A stretch of DNA of 64,000 nt from Conchocele bisecta. Lineage: Eukaryota > Mollusca > Bivalvia > Lucinida > Thyasiridae. Each line of letters begins with the position of its first letter. The first letter of the stretch is position 1. Under the pieces are notes generated by a model. It saw only the letters and a program-made list of their open reading frames with translations, made no database searches and was not told the origin of the DNA. Location: the NCBI GenBank assembly GCA_029237695.1, contig CM055265.1, positions 80,408,447 to 80,472,446 on the forward strand. The letters run 5' to 3'. The translations under genes were made by a program, and so were the position numbers. Of this stretch, positions 1-9,999 are shown one piece after another.

Positions 1-19
1 CACTTGCCATGTTATATAT

Positions 20-118
20 AGGGAGACAGATAGTTTTGTATATTCTGTAGATATGACATTTTCTGGCAAAATAAACATTCATTCACCATTACCCCACGTA
101 TTGATTAAAATGTAAATG
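20..118 (-). mobile_element. Fragment of 'AGGTACATG' TTAA element
   Basis: This stretch is the reverse complement of about 52845-52930, part of the element at 52461-52971 (shared run from the ttttgtatattctgtagata region through a Mg-rich-like ccattaccccacgta end). It is a third, truncated copy, cut by the window edge and by a SINE on its right. Confidence 0.7.
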
Positions 119-119
119 C

Positions 120-285
120 TTTGATTTAACGACGGCACTGGCTCGATGACCTTGCATGTCAGAACCGACTATTTAAGTCCCCATCCGATAGGACTAGGCT
201 AGTACGAAGTTGTCTTGCCCAAGGACATGCCGAATCGAACATTCACAGCGGTTGATGTGGGAATCGAACTAAATTCAATGTGAAA
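120..285 (-). mobile_element. SINE-like, tRNA-type B box, reverse orientation
   Basis: Read on the - strand, gttcgattcccac at the right end fits a pol III B box (GWTCRANNC). It is followed by a second gttcgattc and by tgtccttgggcaag, a stretch of the kind shared by animal SINE bodies, and then the catccgatagg block that also occurs, inverted, in the SINE at 10000-10186. No clear target duplication was seen. It ends about 55 bp before exon 1. Confidence 0.45.
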
Positions 286-339
286 TAACTAGCGACGGTT
301 CCTCATTATCCAGTATGACATTAATTTTACCCTATTCAG

Positions 340-546
340 GTCGAAGCAGGGCGGTGCGAGTGGAACGTCCCGACTGACGGGGTCAAACACAGCCCCAAAG
401 AAGGGCATCTCGTCCCTGCTGGCAGACATCCAGGGTCATGGGGTCCTGATCTCAGACGAGGAGGCCATCATGTCACACATGGACTCATTCTGTAACCGCA
501 TCCGCCAGCTCATCGACGTCACCAATACCCTCGCACAGTACTCCAA
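340..546 (+). CDS. Axonemal dynein heavy chain, tail exon 1 (first visible)
   Basis: First visible exon of the only host gene in the window, an axonemal dynein heavy chain read left to right over 50 kb. The acceptor follows cctattcag and the donor is gtaagg; one base completes the incoming codon and the exon leaves in phase 2. A Gly/Ser/Thr/Lys-rich start is followed by helical sequence ending CNRIRQLIDVTNTLAQYSK, the pattern found inside the DHC_N1 tail domain of DNAH5/DNAH8-class heavy chains. The tail binds intermediate chains and anchors the outer arm to the ciliary doublet. The start codon lies upstream of the window. The class assignment rests on later exons; DNAH5 versus DNAH8 cannot be decided here. 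Confidence 0.85.
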
Positions 547-1187
547 GTAAGGGGATAATAATTATGAGACGCGCCCTGTGATTTTGTATCTTCGGACATC
601 TGCATCATTTCATGAAATACGATTCCAAAATTTACAATATTTTTTGTAAATGGTGTCAAAAGTACTTATGGGAAAATGGGGCTTATGGGTTTTGTGAACT
701 AATTTTGTATGACCATGGTATATATTTCATGAGATATTACCTGCTATTATTAATCATTTATGTACATGTAGTTGGCAGCCATTCTTTGAATTAAACTGTT
801 TGGTTGGTATGTCCAAATGACTATTGGGACTCCCCCGTCGCCACATCCATACCCCACCCCCACCCCCACCCCGATGTTTATAAATTTATAATATACATGT
901 ACGTAGTATAGTCGGACCAGATTGATTTTCCCCTCAATGCAGCAGGTTAAATGACCATTAAACACCAATAAATCAAAAACCTAATGACTAATCAAATGGT
1001 GGTCATTATCGAAGGAAAACTGATCTGTGTCTATACTGATGAATTTTTAGCCCACTTCTGCATAACAGGTCAGATGTTTGTACAATTGACGAAGATGTTT
1101 ATATTTTTTAATTAATTTTAGACAGCATAATAATTGGTGATAACATAAAACTGGGAAACTCGAGGTTAGAAGCATTTTCATATCTAT
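547..1187. other. Intron 1, left part; C-rich simple repeat
   Basis: AT-rich intron with no recognised gene. A (CCCCA)n tract lies at about 850-874. The open frames on either strand here have no coding character. Confidence 0.6.
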
Positions 1188-1431
1188 TTAACTCTTTGCA
1201 CGTTAGTGGTGAAAATATCGTCCAAACATATTATGAGTATTTTTATTATTTCTGTCTTTAAATGCGTCTTGGAATATCATTAGAATTGCGTCCTCCGGAC
1301 TCGATTCTGATGAAATTCCAAGACATGATATTTACAAGGAGAAATAAAAGAAAACGTAATTATTTTTTGTCTGATATTTTTTATCAATTTATAGCCAATA
1401 AGTTTCTCAGCATGCACATTTTAAGAGTTAA
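1188..1431 (+). mobile_element. TTAA-flanked MITE, 'CTCTTTGCA' family
   Basis: TTAA at both ends encloses an element with related, imperfect inverted ends (TTAACTCTTTGCA... and ...AGAGTTAA) and an internal palindrome around tcctccggac. A second copy is at 29863-30105. A TTAA target duplication and short inverted ends fit the piggyBac superfamily. No transposase; non-autonomous. The frame open across it is not a gene. Confidence 0.65.
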
Positions 1432-1467
1432 ACAAATATCACGAGTACCTGCATGTTTCCCTTGTAG

Positions 1468-1598
1468 AATGGTGAAGTCGACTAATGGTATTGCCAAGCC
1501 GCGGAAGGAGGACCTCGTTATTGAAGACGTCTCTGAGCTGGAGGAATGGCGCAAGTACAAGAAGCCTCAAGATGGAGACGCCAAACCGAAGCCCGTCT
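1468..1598 (+). CDS. Dynein heavy chain tail exon 2, start of charged insert
   Basis: The acceptor follows cccttgtag; its first base completes the AA left by exon 1 to give Lys, then Met-Val-Lys. About 43 codons, rich in Lys and Glu (KPRKEDLVIEDVSELEEW), with no family domain I recognise. The donor is taken as gtacgt at 1599, leaving in phase 1, because this makes the frame continue into the next exon; a gtctgt four bases earlier is a weaker alternative. The exon starts the acidic, probably disordered segment that separates two DHC_N1 helices in this protein. A TTAA-type MITE ends 36 bp upstream of the acceptor. Confidence 0.75.
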
Positions 1599-1655
1599 GT
1601 ACGTTCATTAGAATTTCATTCAGAGCTCACGATTGTAAAAATTACTAAGCATGTT

Positions 1656-2030
1656 CAGGGCTCTAGATAAGGAATTAGTAATTGAGTATTTTTACTCCAT
1701 CATTTCTGAAGCAATTGGGTATTTCAAAATTTTAATTGGGTAAAATAAAATCACACTATACTGTTTACAGACAGCAATTATTGAATAGTTTGCTTCGAAA
1801 TGAAAACATGTCTTGGCATTTCATTAGTATTGTCTCCTTGACAATTTTAATCAAATACCAAGATGTGTTTTCATGGAAAAATAAGAAAAATATGTTATAT
1901 TTTTTGTCAATGTTGATTTTCAACAATGATATTTTCATGTAAATGACGTTGCATTTTAGCAACAAAATGTACAGAACAAATTCTTGTGAAATTTTTCTCA
2001 AGTTCTCAGGAACATACCTACAATTATATT
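1656..2030 (+). mobile_element. 'CAGGGCTC' foldback MITE
   Basis: Begins caGGGCTCtagataagg and holds an inverted pair around 1800-1880 (gaaaacatgtcttggcattt against its complement near 1855-1875). A copy in the opposite direction lies at about 33585-33911 and ends ccttatctggagccctg. The ends resemble hAT termini (CAGRG). The right boundary here is approximate. Confidence 0.5.
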
Positions 2031-2239
2031 TTTAAATAAAAAATGGTGTTGTGATTCGCATTGTGTTCGCATCAGTGTAAAGTTTCTTGTTCTTCTTCTC
2101 ATTCAGCTCGTTCAAGTTTATCTCATTCAGCTCTGAAATGGTTTGAATTCCTTGGTGAGCCTCAAAATCACCAACTGATAAATTCCATGTGAAAAGACTG
2201 CTCAACTAGCCTGGTGGAGTTTGATGAGGGGGAACCTAT

Positions 2240-2416
2240 ATATGTGGCAGTGACTGGAGAAATGGGGCTTATGGGATTTGTGAGCAGTGTAGATCCAGAT
2301 CAGCATGTGCATTCACACAGTCTGATCAGGATCTGCACTGTTCGCCATTCCATCAATGAAACACTTGTCCTACTTCTAACAAGCAATGTACTACATCATT
2401 ATCAGGCTACATGTTT
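2240..2416 (+). mobile_element. MITE family A, truncated copy
   Basis: Starts with the family A inverted repeat (tgtggcagtgactggagaaa, one change from consensus) and the internal block agtgtagatccagatcagc. The right inverted repeat is missing and family B sequence follows. Reference copy: 17503-17740. Confidence 0.6.
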
Positions 2417-2417
2417 T

Positions 2418-2556
2418 CTTGTAAACAATTATTGGATTTACATTTATTGAGCCTTTGCTCAATAACTGTAAATTCATCAATTGAAATTTCCAGACTGTTC
2501 TAAATTAGCACTTACGAACATTTTTGTCGTTCAATGTTTAGTGAAATGGGCCCCTG
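2418..2556 (+). mobile_element. Foldback MITE family B, right half
   Basis: Ends in gcacttacgaacattttt...tttagtgaaatgggcccc, the right arm of the palindromic family B seen in full at 5816-6058 and 19021-19262. Its end is 33 bp from the exon 3 acceptor. Confidence 0.6.
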
Positions 2557-2588
2557 GTCTATATCATATCGCCCATGTGTGGTTCCAG

Positions 2589-2822
2589 TGGAGTTTGATG
2601 AGGGTGAGGACGCCGAGCTGCTGGCCATCCAGCCCAAGACGACGTCGCCTGACCGCAGCCTCGGGGCCATCAAGGAGGACGAAGAGGCCACCGAGGACGA
2701 CGACCATGATGATCGCCATGACAACCGCACTCGCGACCCCGCCTCCTGGGAGCAGGGAGACGAGGCATTCGACGTCGTCAATAGCAACCAGGGGCTCACC
2801 GAGGATGAACTCGCCATTCTAC
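2589..2822 (+). CDS. Dynein heavy chain tail exon 3, acidic low-complexity insert
   Basis: Entry after gtggttccag in phase 1 and exit at gtaagt in phase 1. The 78 codons are strongly acidic, including EDDDHDDRHDN and repeated Asp/Glu pairs, and end in TEDELAIL. The base composition is high-GC and codon-like, unlike the AT-rich flanks, and the frame is open across the exon, so I take it as coding rather than repeat. No catalytic or binding motif is visible. Its place between two conserved DHC_N1 helices suggests a flexible surface loop. A foldback MITE end lies about 33 bp upstream. Confidence 0.78.
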
Positions 2823-3264
2823 GTAAGTTGGGGGATGGTGAAGCGGCAGAAATGTGTCTGTAATAGCGCTGCTTGTTTCTGATATAAAAATGGGCTCTTT
2901 TATGAAGAAAAAAAAAATCTTGCAACAGATTCTTTTTTCCTAATTATGTGAAAATAGCGTTAAGTTTTTGCACAATTTTAGTCAAAATCACAAAAATTTG
3001 CAAATCACACTTCTTGTTCATAATTATTGGGTAAAAAGGCACTGGATTGGAGAAATAAGGCTGAATGAGGATCGACATTGTTTATTAAAAATATGATTTT
3101 TCACTGAATAACTGAATGGGAAACAGTGCTGACACTGATCAGCCTGGTCTGTGTTTACATTTGTTACAAAGGCATACAACCCTCATTTCTCCAGTCACAG
3201 CCACATTAAAAACCTTAGACATTTAGGAAATAATTAACTGATACGTCACTGCTAAATAACTGGA
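2823..3264. other. Intron 3; family A remnant
   Basis: Contains a decayed family A MITE at about 3126-3208 (right arm tttctccagtcacagccaca). The rest is AT-rich with nothing recognised. Confidence 0.5.
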
Positions 3265-3270
3265 ATTGAC

Positions 3271-3461
3271 CAGAGCTCCAGTTAAGGTGCATAATTTGAC
3301 CAACTTGGGGTGAAATTTTGTTATTTCTTCATCAAAAATGGCAAGTTGGGAGTCCTTTAAAATCGTCTCATTGAGACGATTCTAAAGCACTCCCAACTTG
3401 CCATTTTTGATGGAGAAATAAGAAATTTACCTTCAAATTACGCACCTTAACTGGAGCTCTG
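3271..3461 (+). mobile_element. hAT-like foldback MITE with ATTGAC target duplication
   Basis: Near-perfect inverted repeat from CAGAGCTCCAGTTAAGGTGC to its complement GCACCTTAACTGGAGCTCTG, folding around tcattgagacga. Flanked by ATTGAC at 3265-3270 and 3462-3467. CAG...CTG ends fit hAT; hAT duplications are usually 8 bp, and only 6 match here. Confidence 0.75.
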
Positions 3462-3531
3462 ATTGACATGTTAATTTTGAGGCTATTCTATTTGACAGTT
3501 GGAAAATGGGTAATTGTTTGCCACATTGCAG

Positions 3532-3665
3532 GTGAGTATTACCCAGAGGACGAGGAGGATGAAGGACCGGCCGTGTCCACCATCATCGGGGAACACCTGA
3601 CCAACATGACCACCGCCATGAGTGACGCCGTCACCACCATGACCATGCTCGACGTCGAGTCAAAG
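3532..3665 (+). CDS. Dynein heavy chain tail exon 4, end of acidic insert
   Basis: The acceptor follows cacattgcag and the donor is gtgcgc. The first two bases complete an Arg codon with the C left by exon 3. The exon reads YYPEDEEDEGPA and then a Met/Thr/Ala-rich helix (MTTAMSDAVTTMTMLD) before leaving in phase 0. It finishes the acidic insert begun in exon 2 and leads into conserved tail sequence in exon 5. A hAT-like MITE with an ATTGAC target duplication ends about 65 bp upstream of the acceptor. Confidence 0.8.
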
Positions 3666-4289
3666 GTGCGCGCACATATTACGAAAATATTCTGAGCATT
3701 TATGCCTAAATATTCTGTGCTTTTCTGTGCCATTCTAATGCTCGGAACCATGACGTTTGATTGCTCAGTCTGCCAATCAGACTGCTTGTTTTGAGGACAA
3801 ATTATAAATGTGGGCCTATTGCAAACTCTGGGCTGCGAAAACATTTCAGTTTAAAACATCAAGCACACCTGTATTCCTTGGATGATCCTCTGCCCTTGCG
3901 GCAAATCTATGACCCTCTGACTCTGTCTAATCACATTGTTAAGGTCACAGATTTAGTGTGTTCTCAATTCTTAACATTGATTTTTGTTTACTTTCACAGA
4001 TCCTCTCGATATTTCCCACATGTATTCCTTGTCACATCCTTTTGCATTATTACCGTCGCTTTCTGTCAAATAAAGTTGAGTATTGATACAATTCCCTTAT
4101 AACATGAGGCTTTGGATGAACCACAAACATATCGTTATAAACAGGTTGAAATGTAGCTGACTTGGTCTAACAGTACGTAGTGAGTGGAAATCATGTGAAC
4201 AGATCAGTCTCTATCTGTCATAAAGCAAGTACATGCATGCTGTGTATGTGGTTGATCGGGCGAACGTGATGGTGTAAATTAACAGTAGG

Positions 4290-4676
4290 GGTTCCTCCTT
4301 ATATGAATCACGATTTGCCTGGTTTGGCCCTAGGTACGTTTTTATCTTTGGCTCTTTTGTTACCTAGGAGTTGAATTGTGTTATTGCACATTATAAAAGT
4401 AGTAAGATTATTACTGATCCTACTGCTTTTGGGAGGGGGCCAAGTGATTCTGGTGTGGTGAAGACCTGGCATCACATCAGGATTATTCTGATTTCAGAGT
4501 GGAATATATAGGTTTTTTTATTGTAAATATTCAGTTTTGATTTTGGGATTTTGCCCACATTTGTACATGTACATGTAATATATGGGATTTAGTACTGAAC
4601 CCATTGACCCGGCCTTAAATTACCTTAGCTGTTGATGGGCTGTTAAAACCCAACAAACAAATAAACAAACAAACAT
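4290..4676 (+). mobile_element. Retroposon-like element with AAC-rich tail
   Basis: Shares a body (tttggccct...gtacattttt, aagtagtaagattattact, ggcatcacatcagg, ttcagttttgattttgggat) with 6619-7096, 29281-29632 and 50930-51250, and ends in a (CAAA/AAAC)n tail. Tail at one end and variable 5' extent suggest LINE-type mobilisation. Its tail ends about 20 bp before exon 5. Confidence 0.55.
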
Positions 4677-4697
4677 GCATGCTGTGTATTTTTTCAG

Positions 4698-4834
4698 GAC
4701 AAAGATCGCTTTGACGACCATTACTCAAACTTCCAGCGAATCGTGGGCAGTCTAGAGAAGTTTCTCGGAGCGTATTTACATGTGATTTTTATCCGCAAGA
4801 TGAAGACACAGCAAGGCCTGGACATCATTACAAG
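4698..4834 (+). CDS. Dynein heavy chain tail exon 5, DHC_N1
   Basis: The acceptor follows tattttttcag and the donor is gtaacc; phase 0 in, phase 2 out. The peptide FDDHYSNFQRIVGSLEKF followed by an aromatic-rich helix and TQQGLDII is the conserved DHC_N1 pattern of axonemal heavy chains (family form: a phenylalanine-aspartate repeat, then a helix, then a Gln-Gly-Leu motif). This is the first clearly diagnostic exon. A retroposon with an AAC-rich tail ends some 20 bp upstream of the acceptor. Confidence 0.93.
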
Positions 4835-5278
4835 GTAACCTGTCCTCGGGATTGAACACTTTCACCCGTATGAAACAGAGATTTAATTTGTTTTGTAGAT
4901 TTGTAAAAAATAAATAAAAATAGTAAAAAATGCTCGCAAACGGTGGAGATCATGATGAGACGGTTTGGTATTTATTGTATGTAATGTTAAAGGTCAATAT
5001 TAAAGCTGTGGGGTCAGAATTGCACTGAAAGTGGTAACAACATATAATTTCATTGAGAAATAAGAAATAAGTGAAATCTGTATCTTTTCTTAAAATGGTG
5101 AAAATCGATTCTTATTCTTTGTACGTACTGTCAGTATTTGACCGTAAGAATGTTTATTAGACATCACTCAATTAATAAATCAATCAATTAATCCTGTAAG
5201 CGGTGTCACACGCATTTGATCATTTGATCATAACATGACCATTCGCATGTGCGAAAGCAAGCAACACGAAAACCATCA
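4835..5278. other. Intron 5, no recognised feature
   Basis: AT-rich intron; only weak AATC-type simple sequence toward exon 6. I see no gene or bounded element. Confidence 0.6.
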
Positions 5279-5351
5279 GAGAATCAATCAATCAACAATC
5301 AGTTGGTGAACATAAATAAATCAATTAATCAATACACATATACATTTGCAG

Positions 5352-5472
5352 GCTGCATTCGATCCAGAACCGGCCGGGTATCCGGGCGAGCTTGGCGGAG
5401 AAGTTTGTCGAAATATTCAACTGGTACGAGGCAGACCTGGAGGAGGTGCAACGGATATACGAACAACACAAG
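5352..5472 (+). CDS. Dynein heavy chain tail exon 6, DHC_N1
   Basis: One base finishes the Arg codon begun in exon 5, then 40 codons: RPGIRASLAEKF, IFNWYEADLEEVQRIYEQHK. This is the DHC_N1 helix that in the family immediately precedes the proline-valine-alanine-glycine motif of the next exon. It leaves in phase 0 at gtacac, and a 10-bp minisatellite begins three bases into the intron. The acceptor (catttgcag) is preceded by an AATC-rich tract. Confidence 0.93.
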
Positions 5473-5473
5473 G

Positions 5474-5549
5474 TACACTGATGTAGACTGATGTAGACTG
5501 ATGTAGACTGATGTAGACTGATGTAGACTGATGTAGACTGATGTACACT
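5474..5549 (+). repeat. 10-bp minisatellite at a splice donor
   Basis: About seven units of actgatgtag, starting inside the donor gtacactgatgtag of exon 6. The first unit therefore overlaps the 5' splice site. Confidence 0.9.
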
Positions 5550-5561
5550 TATCCCCTGCAT

Positions 5562-5773
5562 ATTTGTGGCTGTGACTTCAGAAATGGGGCTTATGGGATT
5601 TGCGACCAGTGTAGATCCTGATAAAATAGCACACTCTTGTAGCATGATAAGATTTATATTGCTTGTTAGAGGCATGACATGTGCTTCATTGATGGAATGG
5701 CCAACAGTCCAGATCAGGACATACACTGGTTGCAAAACCCATAAGCTCCATTTCTCCAGTCACAGCCACATGT
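5562..5773 (+). mobile_element. MITE family A, nearly complete
   Basis: Left arm tgtggctgtgacttcagaaa and right arm tttctccagtcacagccaca are inverted repeats of each other; the interior has the shared agtgtagatcctgat and cattgatggaatgg blocks. Non-autonomous. Confidence 0.75.
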
Positions 5774-5815
5774 ATGCTTTTCATATTTGTGTTTGTTACA
5801 CTAAATTTTATACAT

Positions 5816-6058
5816 CAGGGGCCAGTTTCACTAAACTTTGTACGACTAAAATGTTTATAAGTGCAAATTTAGGATCGTCTGTAAATTTCAATTGATGGAT
5901 TGACATTTAACATAGGCTGCATATGCATACTATGTTCAATAAATGTAAATCCAATCATTGTTTTCAAGAAAACGTTGTTAATGTGAAATTTACAGACTAT
6001 CATAATTTTTGCACTTACAAACATTTTAGTCATACAAAGTTTAGTGAAACGGCCCCCA
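5816..6058 (+). mobile_element. Foldback MITE family B
   Basis: Palindromic element: left arm ggccagtttcactaaactttgtac, right arm gtttagtgaaacggcccc, with internal inverted blocks gcaaattta/ttacaaaca. Non-coding. Confidence 0.75.
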
Positions 6059-6269
6059 GTCCCAAGCTGCCAAGATATAAATTTATGATGGTCGTCATAT
6101 TGTCAGACTCTTGTGATAAAGTATTTCTCCTTCGTACAAAAATGACTGTCTTGAGTAAACGGAGACAGAGTGATGTCCATTCATCTGTGTGTATCTGAAA
6201 TCTGCATGAAATTTTTGTTTTGTTTTTAGCTCGACTATTCGAAGAATAAGTAGAGCTTATGTTGTCACC

Positions 6270-6313
<44 letters not shown>

Positions 6314-6618
6314 TTGGTTAAGGTTTTTAGTCAAGCTTGTATATGGAATACTACTGGCCCTACACCCATCATACTTGGACAACTTCATCTCCTAGTGATG
6401 TACATCAATAACCCCTGATCTATATTTGACCTTCACCTACATTTCCTCTTGAATTACTTGGTTAATTCCCCTTGGTTAAGGTTTTTAGTCAACCTTGGTT
6501 AAGGTTTTTAGTCAAGCTTGTATATGCAATACTACTGGCCCTACACCCACCATACTTGGACAACTTCATCTCCTAGTGATGCACATCAATAACCTCTCAT
6601 CTATATTTGACCTTGACC

Positions 6619-7096
6619 GCCGCCCCGTGCAGGCACCGGGGCGGGATCAACTGATCCTGAGAATAGTGCTGCAGTAGCCATTGCTTGTCGTAAAAGGCGA
6701 CTAAACTGGCTTAACGATTGGGTTCATACTTTCCGGAACCCACTATACCGGATTTGGCCCTCATGTACATTTTTGGCTTTCTTGTATGTGAGAGTTGAGT
6801 CGGGCTATGCCCCATATATAAAAGTAAGATTAGCGCTAATCCTATTACTTTTAGTGGATGGGATAAATGATGCTGGTGTGGCGAGGGCCTGGCACCAGAT
6901 CAGGTTGTTCTAATTTCAGGACTGAATATATATTTTGATTGTAAATATTGAGTTCTGAAGTTGGGATTTACCCCCCTTGGACAGGTGGATATGGGACTCG
7001 ACCCCGTTGACCCGTCTGCGTGTAGACTCCCTGAGGCTTGTACCTCTATGTCAGAAAAGCGGACGTTAAACCCTATTCACTCACTCACTCACTTGG
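6619..7096 (+). mobile_element. Full-length retroposon in F1, 8-bp target duplication
   Basis: Flanked by CCTTGACC at 6611-6618 and 7097-7104, which is array sequence duplicated on insertion. The 478-bp body begins gccgccccgtgcaggc, carries cattgcttgtcgtaaaaggc, and ends ttaaaccctattcactcactcactcactt-like CACT repeats. The longest copy of the family in the window. No ORF, so a SINE or truncated LINE. Confidence 0.75.
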
Positions 7097-7831
7097 CCTT
7101 GACCTACATTTCCTCTTGAATTACTTACTTAATTCCCCTTGGTTAAGGTTTTTAGTCAACATTGGTTAAGGTTTTTTTTCAAGCTTGTACATTGAATAAT
7201 ATTGTGCATCCAGACACCAATCTTTGACAACCTTTTCTCATAGGTATGTACATCAATAACCCCTGATCTATATTTGACCTTCACCTACATTTCCTCTTCA
7301 ATTACTTACTTAATTCATTTTGATTAAGGTTTTTAGTCAACCTTCTATATGGAATACTACTGGCCCTACACCCACCATACTTGGACAACTTCATCTCCTA
7401 GTGATGTACATCAACAACCCCTGACCTATATTTGACCTTGACCTACATTTAACCTTGAATTACTTAGTTAATTCACCTTGGTTAAGGTTTTTACTCGACA
7501 TTGGTTAAGCTTTTTACTCAAGCTTGTACATGGAATACTATTGTGCATACATACACCATACTTGGACAACCTTTTGTCATAGTGATGTACATCAATAACC
7601 CCTGATCTATATTTGACCTTGACCTACATTTCCTCTTGAATTACTTACTTAATTCTCTTTGGTTAAGGTTTTTAGTCAAGCTTGTAGATGGAATACTCAT
7701 GGCCCTACACCAACCATACTTGGACAACTTCATCTCCTAGTGATGTACATCAACAACCCCTGACCTATATTTGACCTTGACCTACATTTAACCTTAAATT
7801 ACTTACTTAATTCCCCTTGGTTAAGGTTTTT

Positions 7832-9048
7832 GTTGCGCCCGCTTGCGGAAAGCGCGATATAGTCGGCACTTTGGCATACGTACGTACGTGTGTCCGGTTA
7901 AAGTTTTTGGTTAAGTTGTTTGGTTAAGTTTTTTGGTTAAAGTTTTTGGTTAAGTTCTTTGGTTAAAGTTTTTGGTTAAGTTTTTTGATTAAAGTTTTTG
8001 GTTAAAGTTTTTCGTTATACTATTTAAGTTTTTGGTTAAGTTTTTTGGTTAAGTTTTTTGGTTAAAGTTTATTTTTCTTTTTGTTATACTATATCTCTGC
8101 AACTGCTTTGCCCATTACCTTGAAACTTCATATGGGTGTTTATCATCATCTATATTTTCATTCTACCCCCCTCCCGTGCGGCCCCTGTGCCCAATGTCAA
8201 GGTCAAATTACTTTGAAGTTTTTGGTTAAGTTCTTTGGTTAAAGTTTTTGGTTAAAGTTTTTGGTTAAGTTTTTTGGTTAAAGTTTTTTGTTTTACTATA
8301 TCTCTGCAAATGCTTTGCCCATTACCTTGAAACTTCACATGGGTGTTTATCATCATCTATATTTTATTTTCATCCCCCCTACCCCCCTCCAGTGCGGCCC
8401 CTTGTGCCCCTGTCCCAATGTCAAGGTTCAAATTATTTGAAGTTTTTGGCCTAAGTTTTTTGGTTAAAGTTTTTGGTTAAAGTTTTTTGGTTAAAGTTTT
8501 TCGTTATACTATATCTCTGCAACTGCTTTGCCCATTACCTTGATAACTTCACATGGGTGTTTATCATCATATTTTCATTCTACCCCCCTCCCGTGCGGCC
8601 CCTGTGCCCAATGTCAAGGTCAAATTACTTTGAAGTTTTTGGTTAAGTTTTTTGGTTAAAGTTTTTGGTTAAGTTTTTTGGTTAAGTTTTTTGGTTAAAG
8701 TTTTTGGTTAAGTTTTTTGGTTAAATGTTTTCCTTATACTATATCTCTGCAACTGCTTTGCCCATTACCTTGAAACTTCACATGGGTGTTTATCATCGTC
8801 TATATTTTCATTCTACTCCCCTCCCGTGCGGCCCCTGTGCCCAATGTCAAGGTCAAATTACTTTGAAGCTTTTGGTTAAAGTTTTTTTCGCGCCCGCTTG
8901 TGGAAAGCGCGATATAGTCGGCACTTTGTACGTGTGTCCGGTTAAAGTTTTTGCTTAAATTTTTTGGTTAGTTTTTCGTTATACTATATCTTTTTTTTTA
9001 GTGTCCATGCCTCGCCACAAGGCGCGACATGCAGGCCGCGGCCATCTA
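7832..9048 (+). mobile_element. F2 tandem-core element nested in F1
   Basis: Starts gTTGCGCCcgcttgcgg (one change from GTCGCGCC), then CGTACGTACGT, then a (GGTTAAGTTTTTT)n spacer alternating with a ~110-bp block (ctctgcaactgctttgccca...gtgcggcccctgtgcccaat, gtcaaggtcaaattact). Ends GGCGCGAC atgcaggccgcggccatcta. F1 resumes immediately. A second F2 head at about 8889 suggests one copy inside another. Confidence 0.8.
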
Positions 9049-9591
9049 ATTACTCAACGTTGGTTAAGGTTTTTAGTCAAGCTTGTAGATGGAATACTAT
9101 TGTGCATACAGACACCATACTTGGATAACTTTTTCTCATAGGGATGTACATCAATAACCCCTGACCTTTATTTTACCTTCACCTACATTTAACCTTCAAT
9201 TACTTGGTTAATGTTTATAGTCAAGCTTGTATATGGAATACTTCTGGGCCTACATCAACCATACTTGGACAACTTCATCTCCTAATGATGTACATCAATA
9301 ATCCCTGACCTATGACCTTGACCTTGACCTACTTTTATCCTTGGATTACTTAGTTATCTCCCCTTGGTTACGGTTTTTAGTCAAGCTTGTATATGGAATA
9401 CTCCTGGGCCTACAGCAACCATACTTGGAAAACTTTATCTCCTAGTGAGTACATCAATAATCCCTTGGTTAATGTTTTTAGTCAACCTTGGTTAAGGTTT
9501 TTATGCAGGCCGCAGCCACCTTCTTTGTCAAGCTATGTGTACATCGACAACCCTCGTAGTTGAGCTATGCTGTTCTCCTACAGCTCTTGTT

Positions 9592-9998
9592 ATATTACTG
9601 GTATCACTGCAACCTTGAGTCAATTTGAAACTTCATATGCCTGTAAACATACTATCATCTATATTTTCTATGGCCCATCTACGTGGTCCATCATGAAGGT
9701 TAAATATCTATCAATTACCTCAGCAGGTTCGATATGCGAACCGCAGCTATCTGGTTTAGTCCGTCACTCCAAATTCTACCATATTGCTGTAGTGAGAAAT
9801 GTCCCTCCACTGACGTGTGAATCATTGATGGAATGGCAAACTGTGCAGATCCTCATCATCAGTGGGCGCACATGCTGATCAGGATCTACACTGGTCGTAA
9901 AATCTATAAGTCATATTTCTCCAGTCACATCCATATTGATATGCAGGCTCCAGCCATTTGGTTTAATCCTGCACTCCCATTCTGACATCTTGAAGGAT
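9592..9998. other. Decayed repeat remnants before the SINE
   Basis: Degenerate F2-type core (ttgaaacttcatatgcctgt, tgaaggttaaatatc, atgcgaaccgcagctatctgg) to about 9760, then a decayed family A MITE (about 9798-9930). No gene. Confidence 0.5.
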
Positions 9999-9999
9999 G

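Larger units (their letters stand above)
6228..9591 (+). mobile_element. F1 tandem-core element with nested F2 and retroposon
   Basis: Starts after a T-run with AGCTCGACTA (6228-6237), then (GTCGGC)n, then a ~157-bp minisatellite (ggttaaggtttttagtcaag...tatttgaccttgacctacat). It closes with TAGTTGAGCT (9557-9566; one change from the exact inverse complement TAGTCGAGCT) and ctcttgtt. F2 (7832-9048) and a retroposon (6619-7096) are inserted in the array. No protein is encoded. The plan resembles bivalve Pearl elements and Helentron-associated non-autonomous elements; that link is inference. Confidence 0.8.

Noticed and set aside
5325..5735. 136-codon - strand frame with SVYISLHQST repeats
   Set aside because: The repeat is the translated 10-bp minisatellite; the frame crosses exon 6 in antisense.
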